Position numbers and translations under genes: made by a program. DNA of 64,000 bases. Source: Rhizobium viscosum. GTDB lineage: Bacteria > Pseudomonadota > Alphaproteobacteria > Rhizobiales > Rhizobiaceae. This document shows positions 43,161-50,750 of the stretch, piece by piece (the first letter of the stretch is position 1; every line of letters starts with the position of its first letter). The stretch lies in assembly GCF_014873945.1 (NCBI RefSeq), contig NZ_JADBEC010000002.1, forward strand, positions 1,426,001 to 1,490,000, read 5' to 3'. The notes under the pieces were generated by a model. It was not told where the DNA came from. It did no database searches and saw only the letters and a list, made by a program, of their open reading frames with translations.

Positions 43161-43382
43161 CTACTCCAACTCCTCTTGGTCTGAGACGAGAAGGTCGATC
43201 ACCAAGGCGGTCCTGCCTGTCGGCAGAGGCCGCCGTTCACTCATCAACGCCTCGTCGCAGTTGACCCATGCGAAGGCTTCCGCCAGTTCAGCCTGGTTGG
43301 CACCAGTTGCCACCACATCAGCTATCAAAGTTTCGTCGACAGGTCCGAGGATGGCGATGACGTCTTCGGAGGTCATTGTCAT
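43161..43382 (-). CDS. Small rhizobial protein, unknown function
   Basis: 73 residues from the ATG at 43382 (AAGGAG 7-8 nt upstream; an ATG two codons earlier is too close). 'SEDVIAILGPVDETLIADVVATGANQAELAEAFAWVNCDEALMSERRPLPTGRTALVIDLL' is a compact, acidic product of a type I have seen in rhizobial stress regions. It is convergent with the glucosidase gene. Confidence 0.65.
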   Translation of the reverse strand: MTMTSEDVIAILGPVDETLIADVVATGANQAELAEAFAWVNCDEALMSERRPLPTGRTALVIDLLVSDQEELE

Positions 43383-43467
43383 ACCCATTACTCCTTTTGT
43401 TTCATCACAGGAATCTGGTGGTCCAAACAGAAAAAATCAAATTTTTCTACCGAGCAAATCCAACGTT

Positions 43468-43495
43468 CTTGAAACTACAAGCTACTGAATTATAT
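43468..43495 (+). promoter_or_regulatory. Possible sigma32 promoter of Hsp20 copy 2
   Basis: CTTGAA (43468-43473) and TTATAT (43490-43495) are 16 bp apart, about 95 bp before the Hsp20 start. The -35 box matches RpoH-type promoters; the -10 is only AT-rich. Confidence 0.45.
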
Positions 43496-43499
43496 CACT

Positions 43500-43590
43500 A
43501 TTGTCCGGTCGCCCAAAGGGGATCGGCAAGTCCAGGAGGCGCCATTTGCTCTTGGCGTCTTCTTGTATCCATGTTGCTTGAAAGGAGGAT
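43500..43590 (+). promoter_or_regulatory. ROSE-type RNA thermometer leader of Hsp20 copy 2
   Basis: It ends CATGTTGCTTGAAAGGAGGAT directly before the ATG. The TTGCT/AGGAGG pair and the CCAT...ATGG closing stem are the same as upstream of the Hsp20 gene at 35803. A GGCGCCA/TTGGCGTC hairpin lies in the middle of the leader. These agree with the ROSE design of several hairpins, the last covering the ribosome site. Confidence 0.72.
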
Positions 43591-44073
43591 ATGGCTATGA
43601 GAACAAACCTCGATTTCTCTCCCCTGTTCCGGTCGAGCATTGGCTTCGACCGAATGATGAATGCGCTCGAAGCTGCAAGCCGCGTCGAAACGATCGACAA
43701 CTGGCCGCCCTACGACATCGTCAAGTCCGGTGAAGGCGCGTATCGCATTGCCATGGCAGTGGCCGGCTTTTCGCAGGACGAACTGACGATCACGCAGGAT
43801 CAGAGCATGCTCTTCGTATTCGGCCAGAAGGCAAATGCTGACGATGTACAGTATCTGCATCGGGGCATCGCCGGCCGCTCGTTCCAACGACGGTTCGAAC
43901 TTGCCGACCACGTCAAAGTCGTGGGTGCTGGCCTCGTCAACGGTCTGCTGACCATCGATCTCAAGCGCGAAATCCCCGAGGAGATGAAACCGCGCCAGAT
44001 CGCGATCAGCACCGGCGAAGCGCTGCCTATGACTGAGACAAAGCAGATCGAAGCCAACAAGCAAGCGGCTTAA
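43591..44073 (+). CDS. Hsp20 small heat-shock protein (IbpA-like), copy 2
   Basis: 160 residues: 'FRSSIGFDRMMNALEAAS', 'WPPYDIVKSGEGAYRIAMAVAGFSQDELTI', 'QYLHRGIAGRSFQRRFELADHVKVVGAGLVNGLLTIDLKREIPEEMKPR'. The alpha-crystallin domain and IbpA-type ends are complete. It is the closer paralogue of the gene at 35327-35803 and starts with the same 'MAM' after the same leader. The third Hsp20 gene follows about 97 bp later. Confidence 0.93.
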   Translation: MAMRTNLDFSPLFRSSIGFDRMMNALEAASRVETIDNWPPYDIVKSGEGAYRIAMAVAGFSQDELTITQDQSMLFVFGQKANADDVQYLHRGIAGRSFQRRFELADHVKVVGAGLVNGLLTIDLKREIPEEMKPRQIAISTGEALPMTETKQIEANKQAA

Positions 44074-44170
44074 GCCATCCTCGGCGCGAATGCGCGCACA
44101 AGGCCCTGAGCGACGCCTGGGGCCGGCAGCGAAGCTTTGCCGAATGAACCACAAGATAAGGAGAAGAAAC

Positions 44171-44680
44171 ATGAGTGTTCGTGATTTGATTCCCTGGGGC
44201 CGAAGCAATGGCAATCAGGTTCCAGGTCTTCCACGCGATGACGACCGTGATCCCTTCCTGTCGCTGCATCGCGAAGTAAACCGCCTGTTCGACGACGTCT
44301 TCCGCGGCTTCGGCTCCGGTCTGCCGTCGTTTACCAGCACTTCCGGCCTCGGTTCCGGCTGGCCAAGCGTCGAGATCTCCGACACCGACAAGGAGATCAG
44401 GATCACGGCCGAAGTCCCCGGCCTGGAGGAGAAGGACATCGAGGTCCTCCTGAATGACGGCGTGTTGACGCTGAAGGGCGAGAAGCGCTCGGAGACCGAA
44501 GACAAGGATCGCCAGTTTACTGAGCGCTACTATGGCCGCTTCGAGCGCCATATTCCGCTCACCGTCGAAGTCAAGGAAGACGAGGTCGAAGCGCGCTTCC
44601 GAAACGGCGTGCTGACTGTGACCTTGCCCAAGGACGAGAAGGCGCAGTCGCAGGTCAAACGTATCGCGATCAAACATTAA
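44171..44680 (+). CDS. Hsp20 small heat-shock protein, class distinct from IbpA
   Basis: 169 residues: 'DPFLSLHREVNRLFDDVFRGFG' at the N-terminus, then 'WPSVEISDTDKEIRITAEVPGLEEKDIEVLLNDGVLTLKGEKRSE', 'RYYGRFERHIPLTVEVKEDEVEARFRNGVLTVTLPKDEKAQS'. This is the HSP16.5/class A-like group rather than the IbpA type, so the cluster encodes two kinds of small heat-shock protein. AAGGAGAAGAAAC precedes the ATG. It ends at a strong terminator. Confidence 0.93.
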   Translation: MSVRDLIPWGRSNGNQVPGLPRDDDRDPFLSLHREVNRLFDDVFRGFGSGLPSFTSTSGLGSGWPSVEISDTDKEIRITAEVPGLEEKDIEVLLNDGVLTLKGEKRSETEDKDRQFTERYYGRFERHIPLTVEVKEDEVEARFRNGVLTVTLPKDEKAQSQVKRIAIKH

Positions 44681-44687
44681 GGAAAAA

Positions 44688-44713
44688 GCCGGAGGACGTC
44701 CTCCGGCTTTTTT
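44688..44713. terminator. Strong palindromic terminator after the third Hsp20 gene
   Basis: GCCGGAGGAC (44688-44697) directly followed by GTCCTCCGGC (44698-44707), with AAAAA before and TTTTTT after. It can end transcription from the left and could also work from the right. Confidence 0.92.
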
Positions 44714-44746
44714 CTGCGTCAGCATGTTCAAAACGAAGGAGGGACC

Positions 44747-45832
44747 ATGTCTGCGTTCGTTAAGCTCATCAGGCCATTGATCATCGTCTTCACCGTCTCC
44801 CTGCTCATTGGCGGCTTGCCAGCCCAGGCGCAATTCGTGCCCGGGATCGGCGGCAGCGTGCCGACGCTTGCTCCGATGCTGGAGAAGGTAACGCCGGCAG
44901 TCGTCAACATCTCGGTTGTCTCGCAGGCCCCCGAAGAGGATAACCCGCTCTACAGCGACCCCTATTTCCGCCGCTACTTCAACCTTCCGGATCGACCTCA
45001 GGCGGAGCCGCGACTGAGCGCCGGATCGGGCGTCATTGTCGATGCAACACGCGGCTACGTCCTGACGAACCATCATGTCGTCGCAAATGCCCGCAAGATC
45101 CTCGTGACGCTGAAGGATGGAAGGCGGCTGGATGCAAAGCTTGTCGGCTCCGACAAGGGTACCGACATTGCGGTTCTCCAGATACCGGCCCGCAATCTGA
45201 CAGCGTTGCCTTTCGGTGACTCGGACGCATTGCGCGTTGGCGATTATGTTGTGGCGATCGGCAATCCCTTCGGGCTGGGTCAGACCGTCACGTCCGGAAT
45301 TGTCAGCGCGCTTGGCCGAAGCGGTCTCAGCCGAGAAGGTTATGAGGATTTTATCCAGACGGACGCCTCGATCAATCCAGGCAACTCGGGTGGCGCGCTG
45401 GTGACTTTCGACGGCCGGCTGGCAGGGATCAACTCCGCAATACTGAGCCCAGCCGGCGGCAACATCGGTATCGGGTTTGCGGTGCCTGGCAAGATCGCAA
45501 GATTGGTGATGACTCAGCTGATCCAGCATGGCGAGGTCATTCGCGGCAAGCTCGGCGTGGCGATCCAGGATATCGATTCCGATATCGCAGCGTCGCTCGG
45601 GCTGGAAGACGCGGGCGGCGCGCTGATCGCCGCGGTTGAACAGGGATCCCCGGCCGCTGCAGCGGGTTTAAAACCGGGTGACGTGGTGGCAGCTGTCGAT
45701 GGTCGGCAAGTTCATGGCGCTGCCGATCTGCGCAATCGCATAGGTCTCACGCCAGTGGGCTCGCAGATCGAGCTGACCGTTAGGAGTAGTGGCTCGGAGC
45801 GTACGGTTAGGGCACGCGTGAGCGGATCATAG
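44747..45832 (+). CDS. HtrA/Deg-type periplasmic serine protease
   Basis: 361 residues with a signal peptide (ending AQAQF). The trypsin-like domain has the full triad: His110 ('LTNHHVV'), Asp140 ('KGTDIAVLQI'), Ser214 ('INPGNSGGAL'). One C-terminal PDZ domain ('VIRGKLGVAIQDI', 'GSPAAAAGLKPGDVVAAVDG') makes it DegQ/DegS-like in layout rather than two-PDZ DegP. It would degrade misfolded envelope proteins. It closes the quality-control cluster, in its own transcript after the terminator. Confidence 0.93.
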   Translation: MSAFVKLIRPLIIVFTVSLLIGGLPAQAQFVPGIGGSVPTLAPMLEKVTPAVVNISVVSQAPEEDNPLYSDPYFRRYFNLPDRPQAEPRLSAGSGVIVDATRGYVLTNHHVVANARKILVTLKDGRRLDAKLVGSDKGTDIAVLQIPARNLTALPFGDSDALRVGDYVVAIGNPFGLGQTVTSGIVSALGRSGLSREGYEDFIQTDASINPGNSGGALVTFDGRLAGINSAILSPAGGNIGIGFAVPGKIARLVMTQLIQHGEVIRGKLGVAIQDIDSDIAASLGLEDAGGALIAAVEQGSPAAAAGLKPGDVVAAVDGRQVHGAADLRNRIGLTPVGSQIELTVRSSGSERTVRARVSGS

Positions 45833-46236
45833 AAGCCGCCTCTCTTCATGTTTCCGTTCGCGGTTCGTCCACGGCCGGGAATGCTCATTAGCGGGGAATT
45901 CAATGGTGCCAGCTTTCGTAGGCTGTTGCGAACGCAAAGAAGCACTCGACGAGCCTTAGCGCAAACCCTCGCCTTGATGGGATCAGATCAGTCGACAAGT
46001 TAATCCCTGAACAGGCCGGCGGTGTACCTGATACTCTCCTGGAACAAGCCGGAGGTAGGATCGCGCGCTGAAATCGATGTTGCATATGCTGATCCTCCGA
46101 TGGATCAGCGAAAACCTCGCCCAACCGCAGCAATTGGGAGTCACAGCCAATGTTTGCGACAAGCCCACAGCAGATCCAACCAGAGGTTCCCCAAATGGAG
46201 TGGGCAAGCTAATTTCGTAATTGTGTTCTAATTCTG
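45833..46236. other. Intergenic region without a supported gene
   Basis: About 400 bp between the protease and the LysR gene. I see no frame with both a ribosome site and a motif. It should hold the LysR promoter. Confidence 0.5.
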
Positions 46237-47166
46237 GTGATTCATTTGGATCGACTACAAGCGATGGCGATGCTGGTGTCCTCGGTCGAGGAGGGAAGCC
46301 TGTCGGCGGCTGCAAGAAAAATGCGCGTCCCCGTCGCTACCCTCACGCGAAACGTCAACGACCTTGAGACACTGGTTGGTACGAAGCTACTCGTCAGGAC
46401 GACCCGAAAGCTCGAATTGACCGACGCAGGGACCGCATACGTTGCCTCCGCGAGACATATCCTGGAGCAGGTCGATGAGCAGGAGCGTCGCGCTGCTGGC
46501 GAGTTTACCGCCCCACGCGGCGAGCTTGTCGTGACCACACCTGTCCAGGTTGCGCGACTACGCGTTTTGCCAGTTATCACTCAATTTCTCAGTTTATACC
46601 CTGAAATACGCATCAAGCTTGTGCAGTCTGACCGCAATGTCGATCTCGTCGATTCACATACGGATGTCGCAATCCGGATTGGACGCCTACGCGATAGCGG
46701 GTTGGTTGCAACCAGAGTGGGAACTTTGCGAGTGGTGGTCGCGGCCAGCCCGGCTCTCTTGGAAACTCACGGCGTGCCGAAAACGCCAGAGGAGCTGAGT
46801 GATTATCCTTGCGTGGTATTTGACAGCCCATATCTGTCGCCGTGGCGCTTCCGCAACCCTGCTACAGGAGACATCTTTACAGTCGCCGATGTGCCAAGAT
46901 TGCTTGTGTCGTCGCCGGACGCTGCCGCCGATGCCGCAATTGATGGGGTTGGGGCGACCCTTGTACTTGAGCACGACGTGGCCGACGCCGTGAACGCGGG
47001 GAAGCTGCAGTTTATCTTGCAAGCGTTCGAAGTCGAACCGATACCGGTTAATCTGGTCCATCTCTCGCAAAATATAATGCCAGTCAAACTGCGCCGGTTC
47101 CTCGATTTCGCTACGCCGAAACTTCGCGCGGCGCTGGCCGATTTCGGGCGCATCCCATCAGTTTAG
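46237..47166 (+). CDS. LysR-family transcriptional regulator
   Basis: 309 residues. N-terminal winged HTH ('LDRLQAMAMLVSSVEEGSLSAAARKMRVPVATLTRNVNDLETLVGTKLLVRTTRKLELTDAG'), then a substrate-binding fold ('ELVVTTPVQVARLRVLPVITQFLSLYPEIRIKLVQSDRNVDLVDSHTDVAIRIG') typical of the small-aromatic/DSF-like subgroup. The start is GTG at 46237 or TTG at 46246. It is convergent with the SDR gene, which may be a target, though LysR targets usually diverge. Confidence 0.92.
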   Translation: MIHLDRLQAMAMLVSSVEEGSLSAAARKMRVPVATLTRNVNDLETLVGTKLLVRTTRKLELTDAGTAYVASARHILEQVDEQERRAAGEFTAPRGELVVTTPVQVARLRVLPVITQFLSLYPEIRIKLVQSDRNVDLVDSHTDVAIRIGRLRDSGLVATRVGTLRVVVAASPALLETHGVPKTPEELSDYPCVVFDSPYLSPWRFRNPATGDIFTVADVPRLLVSSPDAAADAAIDGVGATLVLEHDVADAVNAGKLQFILQAFEVEPIPVNLVHLSQNIMPVKLRRFLDFATPKLRAALADFGRIPSV

Positions 47167-47408
47167 CGGCGACATCGGTGTGATCAAATCCATGGAGTTG
47201 CTGGAGGTAAGCGAGACGTCGAGGATTAGTTTCGCCGCTGCGGCCACACATTCATCAAGCGGCGGCGACCGCTCCTTTTCAGCCGGCCAACGGGTCAGGC
47301 CAGGAGCGGATCCAATTTATGGGGCTCGCTGTTTGTAAGCGAACGGCCCGCCATCCGCAGAAATGCCTAGACCGCGGGCCAAGTTGGCGATGACGTGACA
47401 AAAGCCCG

Positions 47409-48155
47409 TTAGAACTGGGTCAACCCACCGTCAATCACCAGTTCTGCGCCGGTTGTGTAAGACGAGTCGTCGGACGCCAAAAATAGAACGGCTTTTGCGA
47501 GTTCGGCGGCTCCGCCGAAGCGCTTCAGACCGATCTTCTGCGTGATTCCTGCGGCCACTTCTGAAAGGACGGAATCAGGCAGGCCGATCTTGCCGTAAAA
47601 CGGCGTAGCGATCGCGCCGGGGCTGACAGCATTCACACGGATACCACGAGGCGCCAGTTCTGCACCCAGGGTGCGGACCAGTGAGCGCGTTGCAGCCTTG
47701 GTGGCAGCGAGGATCGAGAGGCCGGGATAACCAATCGTGTTCAGGAACGAGGTGGTGACGATGATGCTACCGCTGTCAGCGATGATCGGAGCCGTCTTCT
47801 GGATCGTGAAGAACGTGCCGGTGAAGTTGAGCGCAACGTTTTCAGCAACATATTCTTCGGTTGCAGCTTCGAGAGGTGCGGCAGTGGTGGCACCGGCATT
47901 GGCGAACACGACATCGATGCGACCAAACTTCGTGCGGGTTTCTTCGACCGCACGTTCGATATCGGCGACCTTGCGGATATCGGCTCGAACGAGAAGAGCC
48001 TCGCCGTCAAGTTCTTTGCCAGCTGCAGCCAGACGCTCCTCGTTGGAGCTGACCAGAACGACATTCGCACCTTCTGCCTGGAACAACTTTGCAGTCTCCA
48101 GACCGATACCCGACGAGCCGCCAGTGATGAAAGCGACCTTGTTTACTAGCTTCAT
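47409..48155 (-). CDS. Short-chain dehydrogenase/reductase-like protein lacking the catalytic Tyr
   Basis: 248 residues, classical SDR fold: cofactor loop 'ITGGSSGIGLETAKLF' (TGxxxGIG), 'NAGA' (87-90), Asn110, 'TTSF' with Ser136, then 'SILAATKAATRSL' with Lys153. The active-site Tyr expected four residues before that Lys is Leu149. The DNA shows CTC there without any frame problem. The C-terminus 'LVIDGGLTQF' is normal. It either uses another residue (Tyr143 is close by) or is a non-reducing family member. AGGAGG-like bases precede the ATG. Confidence 0.88.
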   Translation of the reverse strand: MKLVNKVAFITGGSSGIGLETAKLFQAEGANVVLVSSNEERLAAAGKELDGEALLVRADIRKVADIERAVEETRTKFGRIDVVFANAGATTAAPLEAATEEYVAENVALNFTGTFFTIQKTAPIIADSGSIIVTTSFLNTIGYPGLSILAATKAATRSLVRTLGAELAPRGIRVNAVSPGAIATPFYGKIGLPDSVLSEVAAGITQKIGLKRFGGAAELAKAVLFLASDDSSYTTGAELVIDGGLTQF

Positions 48156-48469
48156 TTTAGCCTCCTTGGCTTTTAAAGTTAAATTGTGAAAACAACCACA
48201 AGTCCCGCTCGCTTAATCGTTCTGGCTGGCAAACGGTTTGCTTGGAGGCGACAATGCATTTAGTTGTAAATCTGTGGAATTAGCGAAATTTGGGAAACAA
48301 CCTCAGGCTGGCGGAAAAGCCATAGTCAGCCTGCTTCTGATATAAGAGGCCGTTCGCTCGCGCCTTTATCCTATTGTTTTCATTGATGTCGTGTTTGATG
48401 GAAGTCGCTATTCTGACAAAACCATGATAAAAATGTAATCAGCCGCGCTCCCCTAGAACGCTAAGTTTT
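48156..48469. other. AT-rich intergenic region without a supported gene
   Basis: About 310 bp between the start of the SDR gene and the 3' end of the fic gene. It should hold the SDR promoter; I see no further structure. Confidence 0.5.
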
Positions 48470-49651
48470 TTACGAGGTTGCGGGCAACGGATCAGTGCCT
48501 TCACTGAGGATCGCCAGGTACCGCCTATAGCTGAAGACACGTCCTCGCTTCCGGCCGGTCACCTCCTCGAGCACTCCAAAACGTTCCAGGTCTGTCAGTG
48601 CTGCGTTGACTGTTGGAGCCGATAGGCCCGTCAGTTCAGCGAGTTGCCCGGGCGTCAGGAAAGGGTTTTGCTGGAAAAGATCATGGATGCGAAGCGCCGA
48701 GCCGGCTCGGTCGCTTTTGGTCGTGATTGTTTCGCGGTCTTCCTTAAACACGTCTACGATGCGAGTGGCGGCCTCAAACGCCTGGTTGGCAGTGTCGGCT
48801 ACGCCAGTGAGGAAGAATTCAAGCCACCCCTCCCAATTGCCCTGCTCACGAACTTCTTGAAGCAGACGATAGTATTCTGCGCGATGGGTTTTTAGATAAA
48901 GGCTCAGATAAAGCAGAGGCTTACGCAATACACCGTTCATGCAAAGGTATAGCGTCACCAGTAGACGGCCAATCCGCCCATTGCCGTCCAAAAACGGATG
49001 GATTGTTTCAAATTGAACGTGCAGAAGACCGGCCTTTATGAGCGCAGGCAGACGGGAGCGGTCCTCATGCATGAAATGCTCGAGCGCATTTAGACAGCCA
49101 TCCATCTCACTGACCGGTGGCGGTACAAAGAGTGCGTTGCCCGGTCGCGTGCCTCCAATCCAGTTCTGTGATCGCCGAAATTCTCCCGGGTTTTTTGTGC
49201 CTCCGCGTCCACTCTGCAGCAATCGCGCATGCATTTCACGTATTAGGCGTAGCGACATCGGAAGGTCTTGTAACCGCTCCAGACCATACATCATTGCATC
49301 GACGTAATTTGAGACTTCGCGAATATCATCGATTGGTTGCCCGGCCTGCGCTTCCATCTCAAAACGTAGCAGATCGGAAAGCGTCGACTGCGTCCCTTCG
49401 ATCTGTGAGGATAAGACAGCCTCTTTTCTAACGTACATATAAAGAAAGAGCTCCTGACGCGGGAGCAGCATTGTGATGCCATCCAACCGTCCAAGCGCTC
49501 GCTCTGCTAAGCTAAGTCGCTCCAAGAGTGAAAGCACATCGATGGAAGGTACCGGTGGCAAAGGCGGAGGCACGAATGCCCGCACAGACTCGCCGGCCAC
49601 AGAGGTTTCGACAAAGCGGCCATACCGCTGATTAGGCTCGGAATCAGACAT
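48470..49651 (-). CDS. Fic-domain protein (class II-like)
   Basis: 393 residues. The Fic core is 'TIHPFLDGNGRIGRLL' with catalytic His218, preceded by the target-loop region. The N-terminal inhibitory motif 'SSQIEGTQST' (81-90, S/TxxxE) lies on the same chain, marking a class II Fic. A C-terminal winged helix ('FLTPGQLAELTGLSAPTVNAALTDLERFGVLEEV') suggests DNA or self-regulatory binding. Fic proteins AMPylate protein targets from ATP. Start ATG at 49651. It lies next to a ParE-type toxin-antitoxin pair but has its own inhibitor helix. Confidence 0.93.
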   Translation of the reverse strand: MSDSEPNQRYGRFVETSVAGESVRAFVPPPLPPVPSIDVLSLLERLSLAERALGRLDGITMLLPRQELFLYMYVRKEAVLSSQIEGTQSTLSDLLRFEMEAQAGQPIDDIREVSNYVDAMMYGLERLQDLPMSLRLIREMHARLLQSGRGGTKNPGEFRRSQNWIGGTRPGNALFVPPPVSEMDGCLNALEHFMHEDRSRLPALIKAGLLHVQFETIHPFLDGNGRIGRLLVTLYLCMNGVLRKPLLYLSLYLKTHRAEYYRLLQEVREQGNWEGWLEFFLTGVADTANQAFEAATRIVDVFKEDRETITTKSDRAGSALRIHDLFQQNPFLTPGQLAELTGLSAPTVNAALTDLERFGVLEEVTGRKRGRVFSYRRYLAILSEGTDPLPATS

Positions 49652-49852
49652 GGCGTGAGTATGATTTTCAACCGCTATTTAAGCAAGGCGCCGTTTTTTT
49701 TAATAAGGAAGAAGCTAAGTTAAGCCCCCTTAAATAAGCGTCGCTCAGTTCCACCGCCTTGATGGGATCTGAACCGGCGATCCCGCTTCTAACCACGCGA
49801 TAACAATGACCTATGGACCTAGCGCTCAGGCAATCTCGCCTTCGCCGAAAGA

Positions 49853-50164
49853 TCATTCATTCAGACGGCCGGCCAAACGCTGCATGAGATCCATTCGTTC
49901 ATGAAAAATCGCCACAATCAGGGCGGGTGCATCCTCGCGACGCAGACAAAAGACGTAGTGATGTTCGCACCGCGCCATTCGTAACGCCGGATGAAGCGCG
50001 CTCATATCCTTGAAAGGACCTTTGCCCTCAGCCAGGTTTGCGATACCTCGCTCCAAAGCTGAGACGTAGCGGCGTACTTGGGCAGCACCCCATTGCGCAC
50101 GTGTGTAGCGGATTACCGAACGTAGATCCGATTCCGCCTCTGCGGTAAGAATGTAGGCCCTCAA
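49853..50164 (-). CDS. RelE/ParE-family toxin
   Basis: 103 residues: 'YILTAEAESDLRSVIRYTRAQWGAAQVRRYVSALERGIANLAEG', then 'RMARCEHHYVFCLRREDAPALIVAIFHERMDLMQRL', the ParE/RelE fold with the usual C-terminal strand pair. ParE-type toxins act on gyrase; RelE types cleave mRNA at the ribosome. Which one applies is not decidable here. Its ATG overlaps the antitoxin stop (ATGA at 50161-50164). Confidence 0.88.
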   Translation of the reverse strand: MRAYILTAEAESDLRSVIRYTRAQWGAAQVRRYVSALERGIANLAEGKGPFKDMSALHPALRMARCEHHYVFCLRREDAPALIVAIFHERMDLMQRLAGRLNE

Positions 50165-50412
50165 GCACGATCCTCGGCAATCTCCTCGTCGAGGATCTCA
50201 CCTACGGTTTTGGCCGACAATTTTCCGGCGAGCCCGTCATTGATGCGCGTCTTCATCAACGTCTTCAGCTCCTCCCAGGCTCGTTCTCCATCTGTGTCAC
50301 CGGGAAAGAGGCGCTCGAGCGCGTACTGCTTGATTGTCTTGCCCTGCAAAGCGGCGAGCGCCTTCAGGCTTTGATGTTGCTGGTCCGTTATGTCGATCGT
50401 CAATCGGCTCAT
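50161..50412 (-). CDS. Antitoxin partner of the RelE/ParE toxin
   Basis: 83 residues from the ATG at 50412 (AGGAGC upstream). The N-terminus 'SRLTIDITDQQHQSLKALAALQGKTIKQYALERLF' is RHH-like and should bind the operon's own promoter; the C-terminal acidic part ('TVGEILDEEIAEDR') would wrap the toxin. It is translationally coupled to the toxin gene. Confidence 0.85.
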   Translation of the reverse strand: MSRLTIDITDQQHQSLKALAALQGKTIKQYALERLFPGDTDGERAWEELKTLMKTRINDGLAGKLSAKTVGEILDEEIAEDRA

Positions 50413-50750
50413 CTGACGTGCTCCTGAACTTAGAAAAACCACATTAACACATATGTGGGAATGTGGCCACCGCCGCGATGCTCCTGATCTTCCCGATGTC
50501 GCCTAACACTGCTGATTTTTGCGTGTCTTGAGCGAAGTGAGATTTTCGCTCCCACCGGACGGATCTACTCTCCCATCTCAACAAATCCCGATCGGCCTAT
50601 GCCAGCTCTTGAAGGGAACCGAACCGACAGTACGCTCTTTCGGAGGTGATATTGCCAGGTATTTGGCCACGGTCTTTTAAGGCCGTCATACTGTCCCGAT
50701 GAAAAAACTACGGTCCAGGACGTCAGCGACGACCAGGTTTGGCAGTTCTT
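50413..50750. other. Intergenic region with the toxin-antitoxin promoter
   Basis: About 340 bp between the antitoxin start and the end of the kinase gene. The palindrome-like CACATTAACACATATGTGG near 50441-50460 could be the antitoxin operator. Nothing else is supported. Confidence 0.4.

Noticed and set aside
44027..45529. 500-residue antisense frame across the Hsp20 and HtrA genes
   Set aside because: Crosses a strong terminator and two clear genes; no motif.
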